Of a stretch of DNA of 64,000 bases, positions 12,334 through 23,019 are shown one piece after another. The notes beneath the pieces were generated by a model. The model worked only from the letters and a program-made list of their open reading frames with translations. It did not search any database and was not told the DNA's origin. The stretch's first letter is position 1. The number at the start of each line of letters is the position of its first letter. Source of the DNA: Hyperoodon ampullatus (Eukaryota > Chordata > Mammalia > Artiodactyla > Ziphiidae); assembly GCA_949752795.1 (NCBI GenBank), contig OX457058.1:32614587-32678586 (forward strand), in the 5' to 3' direction. Both the position numbers and the translations under genes were made by a program.

Positions 12334-13048
12334 TGTGATTTGTAACATGCCCATCTTTATGAGCATTAAACAATCTGAGAAAATCTTCAAAATGGATATT
12401 TTGCTTGTGTTTCAAAGATTTAGACGACCTCACTTGGAATTGCAATGTGTTGCTGCTTTTATGTGTCAGTCACATTATTAAATGTTTGCCGTAAAATGAG
12501 AACACTGCCTTTCTTTATGGAAAGAGATTAGAGCCATCCACGGGGAATGGGATTCCTGGGTGATAACAGGTTAAATATAATATTTCTCCTGCAGACAGGC
12601 ATTAATCTCAGGGAGGCTGGGAGACAAATGTCAGTGGGTGGGGGTCTCTCCCACTGGGGACCCTGCACCTGGCATGGGGGTGGCCTGCCACTGGTCTGTA
12701 GACCTGGCCTGTGAGCAGTGGCCTGACATATGTTTGAAATGGAAATATTTTATGTTTTGTTTGAACTGCTTATCTGGGAGGTGCCTTTCATTTTTCAGTA
12801 GAGGCTTTACTAAAGAACTGGGAACCAAATCAGAGTAATACAATAGCCTTGCTTTAGACACCTCTGTTCTTAGGGACCGTTAGTGGAGAATATTTTTTTC
12901 AGTGACTTTCCCTGCTTCCCATGCAGCAGGGCCAGCCTGTTCTTGGCCTTACGCCCTTGAGGCGTAGAGTCTTGTTTCTCGGCCCTATTTTGCTTGCTCC
13001 CAGGAAATCCCTGGGTTTTCCTGTGTCAAGACCATTGTGACCTGTTTT

Positions 13049-13252
13049 TTAAAAATATTTATTTATTTAGTTGCACTGAGTGTTAGTTGTGGCAGGCGGG
13101 CTCCTTAGTTGCAGCACATGGGCTCCTTAGTTGTGGCATACAAACTCTTAGTTGTGACATGCATATGGGATCTAGTTCCCTGACCAGGGATCGAACCTTG
13201 GCCCCCTGCATTGGGAGCACAGAGTCTTATCCACTGCACCACCAGGGAAGTC
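13049..13252 (-). mobile_element. CHR-like SINE, antisense, older
   Basis: An ATTTATTTATTT start is followed by repeated CTCCTTAGTTG blocks and the antisense tRNA-like head ending CACCAGGGAAGTCC. A weak TSD (CATTGTGACCT versus CATCATGACCT) flanks it. It lies 230 bp upstream of coding exon 3. Confidence 0.78.
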
Positions 13253-13485
13253 CGCCATCATGACCTTTGTAGTAGGAGAGGGGCAGGTACAATCTGGGAT
13301 GTGCCGGAGCCCGAGTCCTTGGTGGTCCACCCCAGGAGGGGCTGGTGGGCAGCGTTGGACTCCTCGGTCATCTCCCCTGCAAGCTGCAGACAGCTCTGAG
13401 ATGCTTCAGGGGTGATGATAGTCAGAACGTCTTGAACCTGTTGCACATATTCACCATATTTCTAACATCTTCTCTTCACTTTTAG

Positions 13486-13683
13486 ACTCAAGAATCTTTA
13501 AACCCAAACAACTTAGAATACTGGATGGAAGATATTTATACTCCAGGCTACGACTCATTACTGAAAAGGAAAGAAGCCGAGTTCAGACGAGCCAAGGTCT
13601 GCAAGATCGCTGCTCTGATCGCTGCAGCCACGTGCACAGTCATTCTGGTCATCGTCGTGCCCATCTGCACAATGAAGTCATGA
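13486..13683 (+). CDS. MINAR1: MINAR1 coding exon 3 (residues 853-917) with C-terminal membrane anchor
   Basis: The acceptor CACTTTTAG ends at 13485. The exon continues in phase 0 with TQESLNPNNLEYWMEDIYTP and ends at TGA 13681-13683. It carries a basic stretch (KRKEAEFRRAKVCK) followed by one hydrophobic helix at about residues 893-913 and a four-residue tail, TMKS. The positive charges just before the helix and the very short tail suggest a tail-anchor-like orientation with the large N-terminal part in the cytosol; that topology is my inference. The ORF is too short to stand out alone, but it is certain from the joined protein. Confidence 0.94.
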   Translation, partial: TQESLNPNNLEYWMEDIYTPGYDSLLKRKEAEFRRAKVCKIAALIAAATCTVILVIVVPICTMKS

Positions 13684-14805
13684 GCCGCTGGACATGCAAT
13701 GTTGCCTACGGCTCATGACCACCGACGTCTCCCTCTGTAGTTTAAAATCACGTGCCAGTGGGGCCACAGTTTGTTGAAATCGAAATCACGGAGGCTTTTC
13801 TGCAAATACTGATGATGGTCTTCAGAAAGTATACATTCTAGAGAGATATCTACCTACCTATTAGCTTTGACTTAATTACATGGATAAATTTTAAGAAGTG
13901 CAATATCTTTTCCTACCAAAAGAATGTAATGGACTACCAGTAGATACAAACTGAATTCCAAGCAAAAAAAAAGAGGAAGATTAATTGGTTGGATTCTTTC
14001 CATTTTGTTGAAATTTCATGGCGGGGAATATGTTACAGAGGAGATGGTTAACCCATGCCTTTTTTTTTAGGGAAGCTAAGGGAGATAGCAAGATGAGAAT
14101 AAAAAAAAAGCATGGGTTCTCTTTCCCTTAATGTACTTAGACCATCACAGGCAAAGAAACAGGGTATGTATCCATAAAGGGGGTTACTTCTCTGCTGACT
14201 TTTATCAAGGGCTACCGACTTTTCATTCTTGCCCTTCTGTCATCATTACGATCTTCATTGCAGATCTTCATGGAAACGTTCTGGACCTTCTTCCTGGTGC
14301 CCCGGGTAGGAAGGTGCTGGACTGCCAAATCAGGCATGGCGTGAAGTGTGCTCTCTGCTTAATAGGCCAAGGTGTTCAGGCCAGGAGACCTTCCTGTACC
14401 CACCTCAAGGTGTGGGAGAGTTGCTTGCTAACGACGTACGATCAATATCTGAAAGTCATGGCATCCCAAAGGATCTCCCATTCTTGCTTTGGTGTGTGGT
14501 TCCTCTCCTTAATCTTCTGTCTCCTGGTGGTACCCGTTGCTCTGCTTCTCACACATGAGTTGAAGAATTTGGAACTTGTCCTTGTGCCTTGAAGAGTAGA
14601 GACAATGGCTGAACATTGACATTCTAACTATAAACCATGGTTTCCGTGCACCACTAATACCAACCATTTCCAGTGGCTTTAAAAAATTTTTGAAAGCTTG
14701 TCAATAATATGATAAAGGCTGTGAGGTATTCTCAACTACCCCAACACCTACTCCAGAGTTTTGAATACTTGTCAGCTGTGCAAAAAAAAAATGATCTATT
14801 TAACC

Positions 14806-14835
14806 GTTTATCTATCTATCTATAATGTCTATCTA
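14806..14835. repeat. (TATC)n-type microsatellite in MINAR1 3' UTR
   Basis: Interrupted TATC units near 14806-14835. Short and probably stable. Confidence 0.6.
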
Positions 14836-17473
14836 AATACCTAAGTTTGGTTTATTGTCATCTCTGTTAAATAACTTGAGAGCAAGGTTTCTCCAGTGTA
14901 AGGAAGCCGTTGTAATTTCATTAGAATTTGATCTCAGTTTCCACCTGTTGAATGGTGCTTTGACATAATTGGACGGAAAGAATCCTTTTCGGCATTTGAT
15001 CCTAATGTCTTGTTACAGGTTAAAGAAAAATGATTGATAGAAACTAGCTACCTTAATTCTTCTGAGAACAAGGTGGATTATAAATAAATGCTGGTGGTAA
15101 GAATCATCACTCTGGATGATATAATACACTCCTGAAAGAGAGGTTTGGGAAGCATCTCAGATTTTAAAGCAATAGACGTTCAGCCTCCATCCTAAAAACT
15201 TCCAAATAATGCTTAGCTTGCTGGGTCTAATCCTATTGTTCACTGTAAAGGGTAGTCAGAACATTTCATGTTGTTAATAAATAAGGGATGGATGCTTTCA
15301 TCTGTAGTGAACCTTTGTTTTTAGAGGTCTTCACGTCGTCTATTTCTAGTCTCATGTTTATGTACAGATTTTCAGCTAGGTGACTGCAATTTAAGCCTTA
15401 GTATGGAAAACTGAGGATTTATAATTGAAAATGAAAAAACATATATATTACTGTCTACTGTCAGAATTTTAGTCTTTTGGTGCTCTGTTTTGGGTTGGGC
15501 ACATTCAATAAGGTTGTTTCTTTCACCCCAAAAGGGATTCTAGATTAATACCCTCGGGAGTTGGGTGTTGCCATCCCAGCTCTCCTCCCAACCAGTACGG
15601 CTCTAGAACACATCCCAGTCCTGCCACTGTCACCTTTATCACGGGTTAAGCCACGAGAGCAGCAGAGATAGGTTGTTCCCAGTCTCTTGCTCTATGATTG
15701 GCAGAGAAGTGGAGATGCAGTTACCCAGGATAAGAAAAATTTGTCAAATCCCATTCGGACTCCTTCCTTTGCCAGGTAGGATCATGGTGGATGGACCAAA
15801 CCACTATTGCCACTGCCCTTGGGTGAATCTATTCCTAATGGGCCCTGTTGGGGCCATGTGCCTAGCTCCGTAGAGAGGGCATGATTATAAGCCCCACCCC
15901 ACACATAGAAGAGAAGGGACTCTTTAGAATTTTCTTCTTTTCATATCTGGAGAGGTTGTGAAAGAAATTTAGTCTTGCTCTAAGTCCAGTGTAGCTTTAA
16001 AATTCAGCTCAGCATCATTGCCATGTAATGGAAACATCCAGACCTGATAATACCCCTGGGAAACCACACAGTGGTGGCCCAAAGGCAAGGTGGTTTCCTC
16101 TGGAAAGGGAATATCCATGGCTTGCATCCTGATGGATGCTTGGGGTCTTGGAATCTAGATAAGGTGAAGTTCACGGTCGGGTCCTTTCTCTCCATTGATC
16201 CCAAGCTTGTTACACTTTCTTTCCCTGGACCCCAGACTCACTCCAGCTCCTCCATCCTATTTGCAGAAAGGGTCAAGACCAGAGTCTGGTCAGGAAGGAA
16301 GCATCTACCCATCCCTCTAAAACCTGCCTCTAATCTCCTGCTGCTGTGAGCTCCCTGGAGGTGACATAGGGACTGGCCTGACTTTTGTAGTGGGCGCAGC
16401 TTCTACCTCGCTCTCTGGCATTTTCACATGAAGTATGATTTCTTGTGCCGAAACCAAAAATCACTACACTATCAAAATTTACTTCATTTCTCTTGCATTT
16501 AAAAAAATGAACAATCAGATGTCATTAAGGGATTGTTCTGAAATTAGATCTCTTTAGCCAATGATTAAAGTTGGAATCATTTCATCCTCTTTTTCATTCT
16601 GAATTTGCTTGGAACACAGCCTTGCAGAGAAGCAAAAAAATTTCCCAGCCCAGCTCACAGTTTTCAGATATTTTACGCCAGTATCCTCTCCTTTAAACGG
16701 AAAATACAGTCAAGCAAATCATACATATATCACCCATTGCTAGCTGGTCATAAATTGTTAGTATTTTAGGGCATGTAGCTATGTGGTTGGTATCTGCAAG
16801 GCTAGCTTGATAGATGTGCTAAAATTCACTGTTCTGAATGTGCCATAAGTTCTGACACCCTTATTGGAATCAAGGCAGTGCTGTTTTTGTTTACAGTTTA
16901 TCAATCTAACAGCAATGGCACCTCATTTTTCTTAACAAAAAAAGCTCTGCCAATAGTAAATGATTCTGTTAAGTGGTATAAAAATGTGTGAATGTTGAAA
17001 TTCAACATGCTTCATATTATAACCAACCTGCAAGAATATTGTGGTCAACTGTGTGAATACCAAATCAGAGTATACTGTGTATTGTACTTCGGAATTTTGT
17101 ATTTAAAGGCAAAAATATTAGTAATAGTTGGTATACTTGGGGAAAAGTGTATTAAATATTTATTAAGTGACAATGAGAAATGCAACAAACTTCCTTATTT
17201 ATGCCTTATGAGTAAAGGGGTGTGAAATATTAGGTGAAGTTTTATGAGCAAGACTCTAAAGGAATGGGTATCCATGAAGGCAGGGACTCGTCTTTTCTAT
17301 GTTTGTTCTGAAAAGCTCTCAGCACACTCTTGGTGCTTGATCATTGTTATATAATACCAATAACTAAGCACATTTTTAGATCTTTTTTCAAATGGCTTGT
17401 GTAAAATTTGGTTAATGTATAATGGTTGGTTTGAAGCTATCATGTAAAATCTGCCTCTCCAAATATAATCGAA

Positions 17474-17479
17474 AATAAA
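17474..17479 (+). terminator. MINAR1: Candidate distal poly(A) signal of MINAR1
   Basis: A canonical AATAAA lies in GAAAATAAACTG, with a GAGGTTTTATTC element about 30 bases downstream. It is the last hexamer before the L1-derived sequence. Two proximal AATAAA copies near 15.1 and 15.3 kb could give shorter 3' UTRs. Confidence 0.5.
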
Positions 17480-17529
17480 CTGAAAAATGATAAAATAGCA
17501 TGCCGTGAGGTTTTATTCTATGCATGAAT

Positions 17530-18585
17530 TATAAGTTGTCAGTTTCACGCACAGATCATAAGCATCCAACTCGATGCTTTTTCACAAATTGAACACATCC
17601 ATGTAATCAGCACCCAGATCAAAAACCAGAACATTCAACCACCCCAGAAACCTCCCTCAGGCCCCCTTCCAACGAAAACCTTGCAAAGAACTGTCCTGAC
17701 TTTTAAAGGCACATGTTAGTTTTGCCTGTTTTAAAGCTTTGTGTGAATGCATTTCATGCGGTATGTACTCTTTTGTATCACTCAACATGATGTTGTGAAA
17801 AACATCCATGCTGTGGTGTGTGGTTGTAGTTTTCTCATTCTCATTGCACTGATTGTGAATATAGCACGATTTATTTATTCATTCCACTGTTGATGGACAT
17901 TTGGGTAGCTTCCAGTTTGGGGCTAGGAATATGCTTGTATGTGCATTTCTGTAATGGGTATACCTAGGAGTAAAACTGCTGGATCATGAGATGTGCTTAT
18001 GTTTTGCTTTAGTAGACACTGCCAAAAAGTTTTTGAGCATGGTTCTACCAACCTACAGCCCCATCAGCAGTGTATATGGGAGTTCCACTTGCTCTACATC
18101 CTATTAAACAATTGATACTGTCTGTCTCTCATCTGAGCCATTCTGCTCGGTGTGTAGTGGTATCTCATTGTGTATTTAATTTGTGTTTTTCTGGTCACTA
18201 ATAAGACTTGCTACCTTTTTGTATATTTATTGACCATTTAGATCTCATATTTTGTGGAGTGCCTGTCCACATTTTTGCCAGCTTCTATTAGGTTTTTGTC
18301 TTTTTCTTATTGATTTGTAGACATTCTCTACAAATTCTGGAAATGAGTTATTTGTCAGATATACATTATAAATATGATTTTCCATTCTGTGAGCTGCATT
18401 TTCTACTCTTTTTGAGTCTTTTTGATCAATGGAAGTTCTCTATTTTAACATAAAAATGTATCATTTTCTTCTTATGATTGGCAATTTGAGTCCTGTTTGA
18501 GAAATCTATGCAGACTCCAATGTCATGAAGATGCTGTATACTTTAAGAAGCTTTATTGTTTTATTTTTCATGGTTAGATCTGTGC
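17530..18585 (-). repeat. Old L1 (antisense ORF2 3' half)
   Basis: A continuous diverged antisense L1 ORF2 region: the ATTCCACTGTTGATGGACAT motif, then the CTACCAACCTACAGCCCCAT region and on to the ORF2 end. It is cut at about 18585 by a younger L1 and seems to resume at 19431 (TTTGGAATTGATATTTATAC). Confidence 0.65.
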
Positions 18586-18589
18586 TCCT

Positions 18590-19087
18590 TTTTTTAAATT
18601 ATTTTTTAATATTTTTAACCTTTTATTTTATATTTGAGTATAGTTGATTAATAATGTTATGTTAGTTTTAGGTGTACAGCAAAGTGATTTGGTTATACAT
18701 ATACATGTATCTATTCTTTTTCAAAATTTTTTCCATTTAGGTTGTTACATAGTATTGAGCAGAGTTCCCTGTGCTATACAGTAAGCCCTTGTTGGTTATC
18801 CATTTTAAGTACAGCAGTGTGTACATGTCAATCCCACACTCCCTATCCCTTCCCCCCACCTTTCCCTGCTGGTAACCATAAGTTCATTCTCTAAATCTGT
18901 GAGTCTGTTTTGTAAGTTCATTTGCATCATTTCTTTTTAGATTCCACATGTAAGCGATATCATACGATGTTTCTCTTTCTCTGTCTGACTTCAGAGAGAG
19001 AGAATCTCTTCTCTCTTCTGTATGACAGTCTCTAGGTCCATCCATGTTGCAGCAAATTATGGGCATTATTAATAATGTACTCTTCTT
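18590..19087 (-). mobile_element. Younger L1 3' fragment inside the old L1
   Basis: It contains the antisense L1 3'-UTR signature (GAGTATAGTTGATTAATAAT, GTGCTATACAGTAAGCCCTT, TTTCTCTTTCTCTGTCTGAC), continuing to GTCCATCCATGTTGCAGCAA. A CHR SINE is inserted at its 5' edge. Confidence 0.65.
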
Positions 19088-19417
19088 GGGGGGGCTTCCC
19101 TGGCACCGTGGTTGAGAATCTGCCTGCCAATGCAGGGGACACGGGTTCGAGCCCTGGTCCGGGAAGGTCCCACATGCCTCGGAGCAACTAAGCCCGTGCG
19201 CCACAACTACTGAGCCTGCGCTCTAGAGCCCACGAGCCACAACTACTGAAGCCCACATACCTAGAGCCCGTGCTCTGCAACAAGAGAAGCCACTGCAATG
19301 AGAAGCCCACGTACCGCAATGAAGAGTACCCCCGCTTGCTGCAGCTAGAGAAAGCCCCCGCACATCAACAAAGACCCAACACAGCCAAATATAAATAAAT
19401 AAATAAATTTAAAAAAT
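19085..19417 (+). mobile_element. Long-form CHR SINE with 13-bp TSD
   Basis: This long version has duplicated CCACAACTACTGA modules and a (TAAA)n tail. The exact TSD ATAATGTACTCTT is at 19072-19084 and 19418-19430. The sister copy at 41038-41329 has the same long structure. Confidence 0.9.
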
Positions 19418-19430
19418 ATAATGTACTCTT

Positions 19431-20076
19431 TTTGGAATTGATATTTATACCTGGTATGAGGTAGGGGGTTAAGATATGTTTCTTCCCCATTTGTATATCC
19501 ATTGATTGGTGCTATTTATTAGAAAGTTCATCTTTCCCCCTTTGACATTAGTCTGTTGAAAGTAAATATGGTTTTCTTGACTTTTTATTCTGCTCCATTT
19601 GTCCTGTCATCCGTTCTTGTGTAAGCACAACATTGACATAATTTTTTCAACCCTGAGACGTTAGGCATTCCTCGCCATGAAGTAAATGAATGATAGCTTA
19701 CTTGGGCAGAAGCCTGAGCTTGGGAAATCATATCATGGAGAATGGTGAAGAGAGAACTCACCCAGCTTCTTTTGTGTCATCCTGCCACTCACAAACGTCA
19801 CTGAGTTCCCAGCTTGAGTCATTAAAGAAAAGTGACTAAACATGAGTCATGGCACATTGGAAAAAGCAATTAATATCTTGACGCCTAAACACAGAAAGAG
19901 GTCTCTGACAAGATCTTGGAGACCGTTAGAGAGACTATACCATGCTGGGTATAAGAATGCTTTTTAGTTTTATGATAAAATAGTAATTCAGACCCACAAA
20001 TCCAAAGTTTGCATACAGATGGACTGGACCTGGATTGAAATTTGCCTAAGTATTCTGAAAAAATGAATTAAGAAAA
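19431..20076. other. Stretch without a gene
   Basis: The first 130 bases look like the resumed old antisense L1. I recognise nothing in the rest. The ORF that overlaps 19988-20076 is only flank reached by reading past the poly(A) of the FZD3 retrocopy. Confidence 0.5.
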
Positions 20077-20092
20077 CAATATAAGTAATCTT

Positions 20093-21535
20093 TTTTTTGA
20101 TATTGTCACTTTCAATTTTGTTCATCACTAAAAGGAAGATAGCTGTAGTTCCAGGGATGCCCCATACACTGGCGTGAAATAGCAATGCTTTCTTCTCAAT
20201 AGCTTCACTATCCCACTTTGGCACAGCTGCCAAGAACCACATCATGGTAAGAATTACCCACCAAACGCTGCCAGCCATAATAAAAAAAAATAGAGTACCA
20301 CTAAAATCATGGTACAGGCTTTATTATGAGATCCTTGTGTCACTGTGGAAGCCTTATACTGTGTAGGGCTAGATGCATTGCAGGCTACTCGGTCCTCAAG
20401 CAAAAACACAATAAAGAAAATTAATGATACCATCATGTAGCAGACTGCATAAAATAGAATAGGTCTTTCAGGATAATGGAATCTTGTGACATCAATCAAA
20501 AAAGTTAAAAAAGTAAATAATGTGGCAGAGAGGCAAATGATTGAAATCAATCCTATGAAACACGGAGCAAATGAAAGTTCTTCTCTCCTAAAGTACATAT
20601 TTGGACGAGGAGGTGAACAATCACACACGTGTGAAAAGGACTAGCCAAGATCAAGATCAATTTTCAACTCTCGGGGACACCAAAAACCATAGTCCCTCTG
20701 CACTGCCACTGGGGCTCCTTCAGTAGGATCTCCAGCTAAATTCACATCCACAAGTCGAGGATACAGTTCATCACAATCTGGGAACCTACTGAATTCCATA
20801 TCTTCAGGCCAAGGAACACCAAACATCTCCATGAGCTTCAAACACTCTCTGTAAGCCCTCCGACAGAGCCTAGGGCAGGGAAGTGTGACATGTCCGTATG
20901 CCATACAAATAGGAGCATAGAGTGCACAAATGGCCGGAAATCCCGAGAACAATCCAAATTCACCATAGGGTGGAATGGCTTCATTGCTAAAGCTGCTGTC
21001 TGTTGGTCATAATGTTCAGGAGATTAGGCATGAAGGTGGTATTATAAGACAAATCTTGGCACATCCTGAAGGTAATAGGTTCACAAGAAAACAAACTGTG
21101 CCCACCTATATGCCCCACAAACATAGTCGAGGGCCACAGAATGAAGATGATCCAACTCACAGCCATGCTTCCTTGACTGAATGGGATTCAGATGGTCAGG
21201 CCTACTCAATATGTATTTTAGATCTTTATACCCTTGCAGGCCTCAGCTTGAAAATACTTCTCTCTTACTGTTAAGTTCTTCAAACAGAAATACACTTTGC
21301 ACCGTCAGAGGTTTGTTAGCTTGGTCTCACAAAAGGCATTTGTTGGGCCTCCCTGGTGGCGCAGTGGTTGAGAGTCCGCCTGCCGATGCAGGGGATACGG
21401 GTTTGTGCCCCGGTCTGGGAGGATCCCATATGCCGCGGAGCGGCTGGGCCCGTGAGCCATGGCTGCTGAGCCTGCGCGTCTGGAGCCTGTGCTCCGCAAC
21501 GGGAGAGGCCACAACAGTGAGAGGCCCGCGTACCA

Positions 21536-21572
<37 letters not shown>

Positions 21573-21845
21573 TTGTTTTTGGTTTCACAATATGGGAAAA
21601 TGACATCATCTTGCCTCTTATTTTCAGTTTATTACATAGGGCACCACTTGGCCAACATACCAAGTTGATCAACCACATTCCCAAACAACAGATTCCATCT
21701 TAGGAGAAGAGCTATTTCTTCCCTTGACTGAAATATCTCACACCTCGGGGCCAGGCTCCTGGGGGCCTGCAGCACCAGCCAGGGGTGGCCGCGGGTCCCT
21801 CAGGTACATGGAGAGAACGAGGACCGCCGGTGAGCACGCACGGAC
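20093..21845 (-). pseudogene. FZD3P: FZD3 (frizzled-3) processed pseudogene, 3'-truncated
   Basis: On the minus strand the former start codon is at 21166-21164 (MAVSW). It is followed by the Cys-rich Wnt-binding domain (CALYAPICM, CRRAYRECLKLMEMFG) and the first transmembrane helices (FIGLISIICLSATLF; AVCYMMVSLIFFIVF), then AGSVWWVIL and [12 protein letters not shown]3 is a seven-helix Wnt receptor; this copy is dead. It has a one-base loss near 21015, a four-base loss near 20927, Tyr to TAG at 20643-20641, and a frameshift in the T/A run at 20282-20290. A GC-rich former 5' UTR lies at 21740-21845, and a CHR SINE interrupts the UTR at 21345-21563. Coding similarity stops at about 20099, directly followed by eight A on the minus strand. 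Flanking repeats CAATATAAGTAATCTT (20077-20092) and CAATATAACTAATCTT (21846-21861) match at 15 of 16 bases. Confidence 0.93.
21345..21563 (+). mobile_element. CHR SINE inside the FZD3 pseudogene
   Basis: The body starts GGGCCTCCCTGGTGGCGCAG and ends in about 30 A. The TSD AAAAGGCATTTGTT is at 21331-21344 and 21564-21577, exact. It landed in the retrocopy's 5' UTR part, so it is younger than the retrocopy. Confidence 0.93.
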
Positions 21846-21861
21846 CAATATAACTAATCTT

Positions 21862-23015
21862 GTAGAAGACAATGTTTATTCTCCCTAAGAGGACAAATCA
21901 ATTGCAATATGCCATTGTAAGTCATTTTAATCCGACATTAATTTAGAGTCCTCCCCCCAGGTACTAGCAAAAGTCAATACTTGGTTAATATTGGATGTAC
22001 CTTTTTAAAAAGCATACACCACTTCCTTCCTCTAGAATTCAGGCTTGGCCATAGCTGTCCTTGGCTTTCTCCAGGGTGAGCCTGAATTATTGAGATTTTG
22101 CTGTACCTGGAATTGGTTTATGTCTTCACTACTCCTTGTAATGAAAAGAAGAGGGAGATGGTACATATGACTTCACATAGAAGTGTTAGTATGTTATGTG
22201 AAAAATATACCCGTATCCGAAATCAGGAAAACTTTAGAGTTCCTGGCTGGAACCAGTCACCGCATTTCAACCCACACAAACACTGTTGCTGTCTCAAAAT
22301 TGACTTCAACTTGTAGCAGTTTTTGAAATTCCCGAAAGGTTCATTACATCCTGGACATAAAATTATTGTTAGGAATCAGTAGTGCAAGTGTGGCTAATTA
22401 CAGTACAGTTTCCTTTCCTTTGTCAAGGAAGGCGCTTAATAAATTATTCCTAATAAGTTACTGAGTAGTTATCCTGCTAATAGAAGAACATGTGCATGGT
22501 ATTTTCATGCTGGTTATGCACAGTCATGTTCTCCATTTTAATGATTCTTGTATACTTTCAGAAGTCCCAATGAGGGAGCCTTTCCTAGCTCATATTCTCT
22601 GGGACCAATGCTGTTTGATCTGGATGTCTCAGCCAGTCTAAATTAGCATTTTGTTGTTTTATTATTAAAGTTCAGTTTTCTCATTAGCAATGTATATGTG
22701 ACCTATATACTTCTTTCTGATCCAATCTTTTTTCTACCCTTCAGTTTATTCATTTATTTATTTAGTCAACTGATATTTCTTAAGCAACTTGAATGTGCCA
22801 AGGCAGTGGCTCATGGCTGAAATATTGTCCCCAGAAGGGAAAATGTCTTGTACATACTACATGCTTAATAAATATTTGTTGAGTGGACGTGTGAACAAAT
22901 GAATTCATGAAAGTCTTAGACCTGATGTCTTGGAACTTCTATTCTAATGAATATGCAGATAGCAATCGCTTGCAAATACATAAAATAATTTCAAACAGCA
23001 ATAGGCGTAATGAAG
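21862..23015. other. Stretch without a gene
   Basis: AT-rich sequence without coding frames. A TGCTTAATAAATATTTGTTG motif near 22860 resembles the end of an L2/MIR-type repeat. Nothing else is recognisable. Confidence 0.5.
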
Positions 23016-23019
23016 AAAG

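Larger units (their letters stand above)
8249..13485 (+). other. MINAR1: MINAR1 intron between coding exons 2 and 3
   Basis: This is a 5237-bp GT-AG intron. It contains MIR-like sequence near 9085-9240 and 9350-9450, a hAT-like DNA transposon relic (11283-11645), SINEs at 11673-11804 and 13049-13252, and a (GT)n repeat at 12310-12333. The stretches 8250-9080, 9470-11280 and 11816-13040 show no exon or recognisable repeat. The short ORFs there have no coding character. Confidence 0.85.
727..17495 (+). other. MINAR1: MINAR1 gene span visible in the window
   Basis: This span runs from the acceptor of the first coding exon (AG at 725-726 after a pyrimidine-rich tract) to the probable poly(A) site. 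The model is 727-3088, 7994-8248 and 13486 to about 17495, with introns of 4905 and 5237 bp. All coding junctions are phase 0, and the joined frame of 917 codons is open to one TGA. From memory the human protein is about 916 residues, so this copy looks complete and functional. The 5' non-coding exon(s) and promoter must lie upstream of position 1. In human the gene is on 15q. No neighbouring gene is present on either side within this window. Confidence 0.93.
13684..17495 (+). other. MINAR1: MINAR1 3' UTR (about 3.8 kb)
   Basis: This is AT-rich sequence after the TGA with no clear interspersed repeat, although the flanks carry a SINE or L1 every 1-3 kb. It holds a small TATC-type microsatellite (14806-14835), several A tracts and AU-rich stretches (for example about 17150-17165). 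Earlier possible poly(A) hexamers are AATAAA at 15083-15088 and 15276-15281. The most distal, AATAAA at 17474-17479, is followed by GT/T-rich sequence. An old antisense L1 begins soon after, at about 17530, consistent with the transcription unit ending before it. The 3' end is inferred, not proven. Confidence 0.65.

Noticed and set aside
19085..19170. tRNA-like head with A/B-box-like GGTTCGAGCCC
   Set aside because: It is the tRNA-derived head of a SINE, repeated many times here; not a functional tRNA gene.
19988..20076. C-terminal extension of the FZD3 pseudogene frame
   Set aside because: It lies past the poly(A) and TSD, so it is flanking DNA read by chance.
21740..21845. CpG-rich block resembling a promoter island
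   Set aside because: It is the copied 5' UTR of FZD3, bounded by the retrocopy's TSD.
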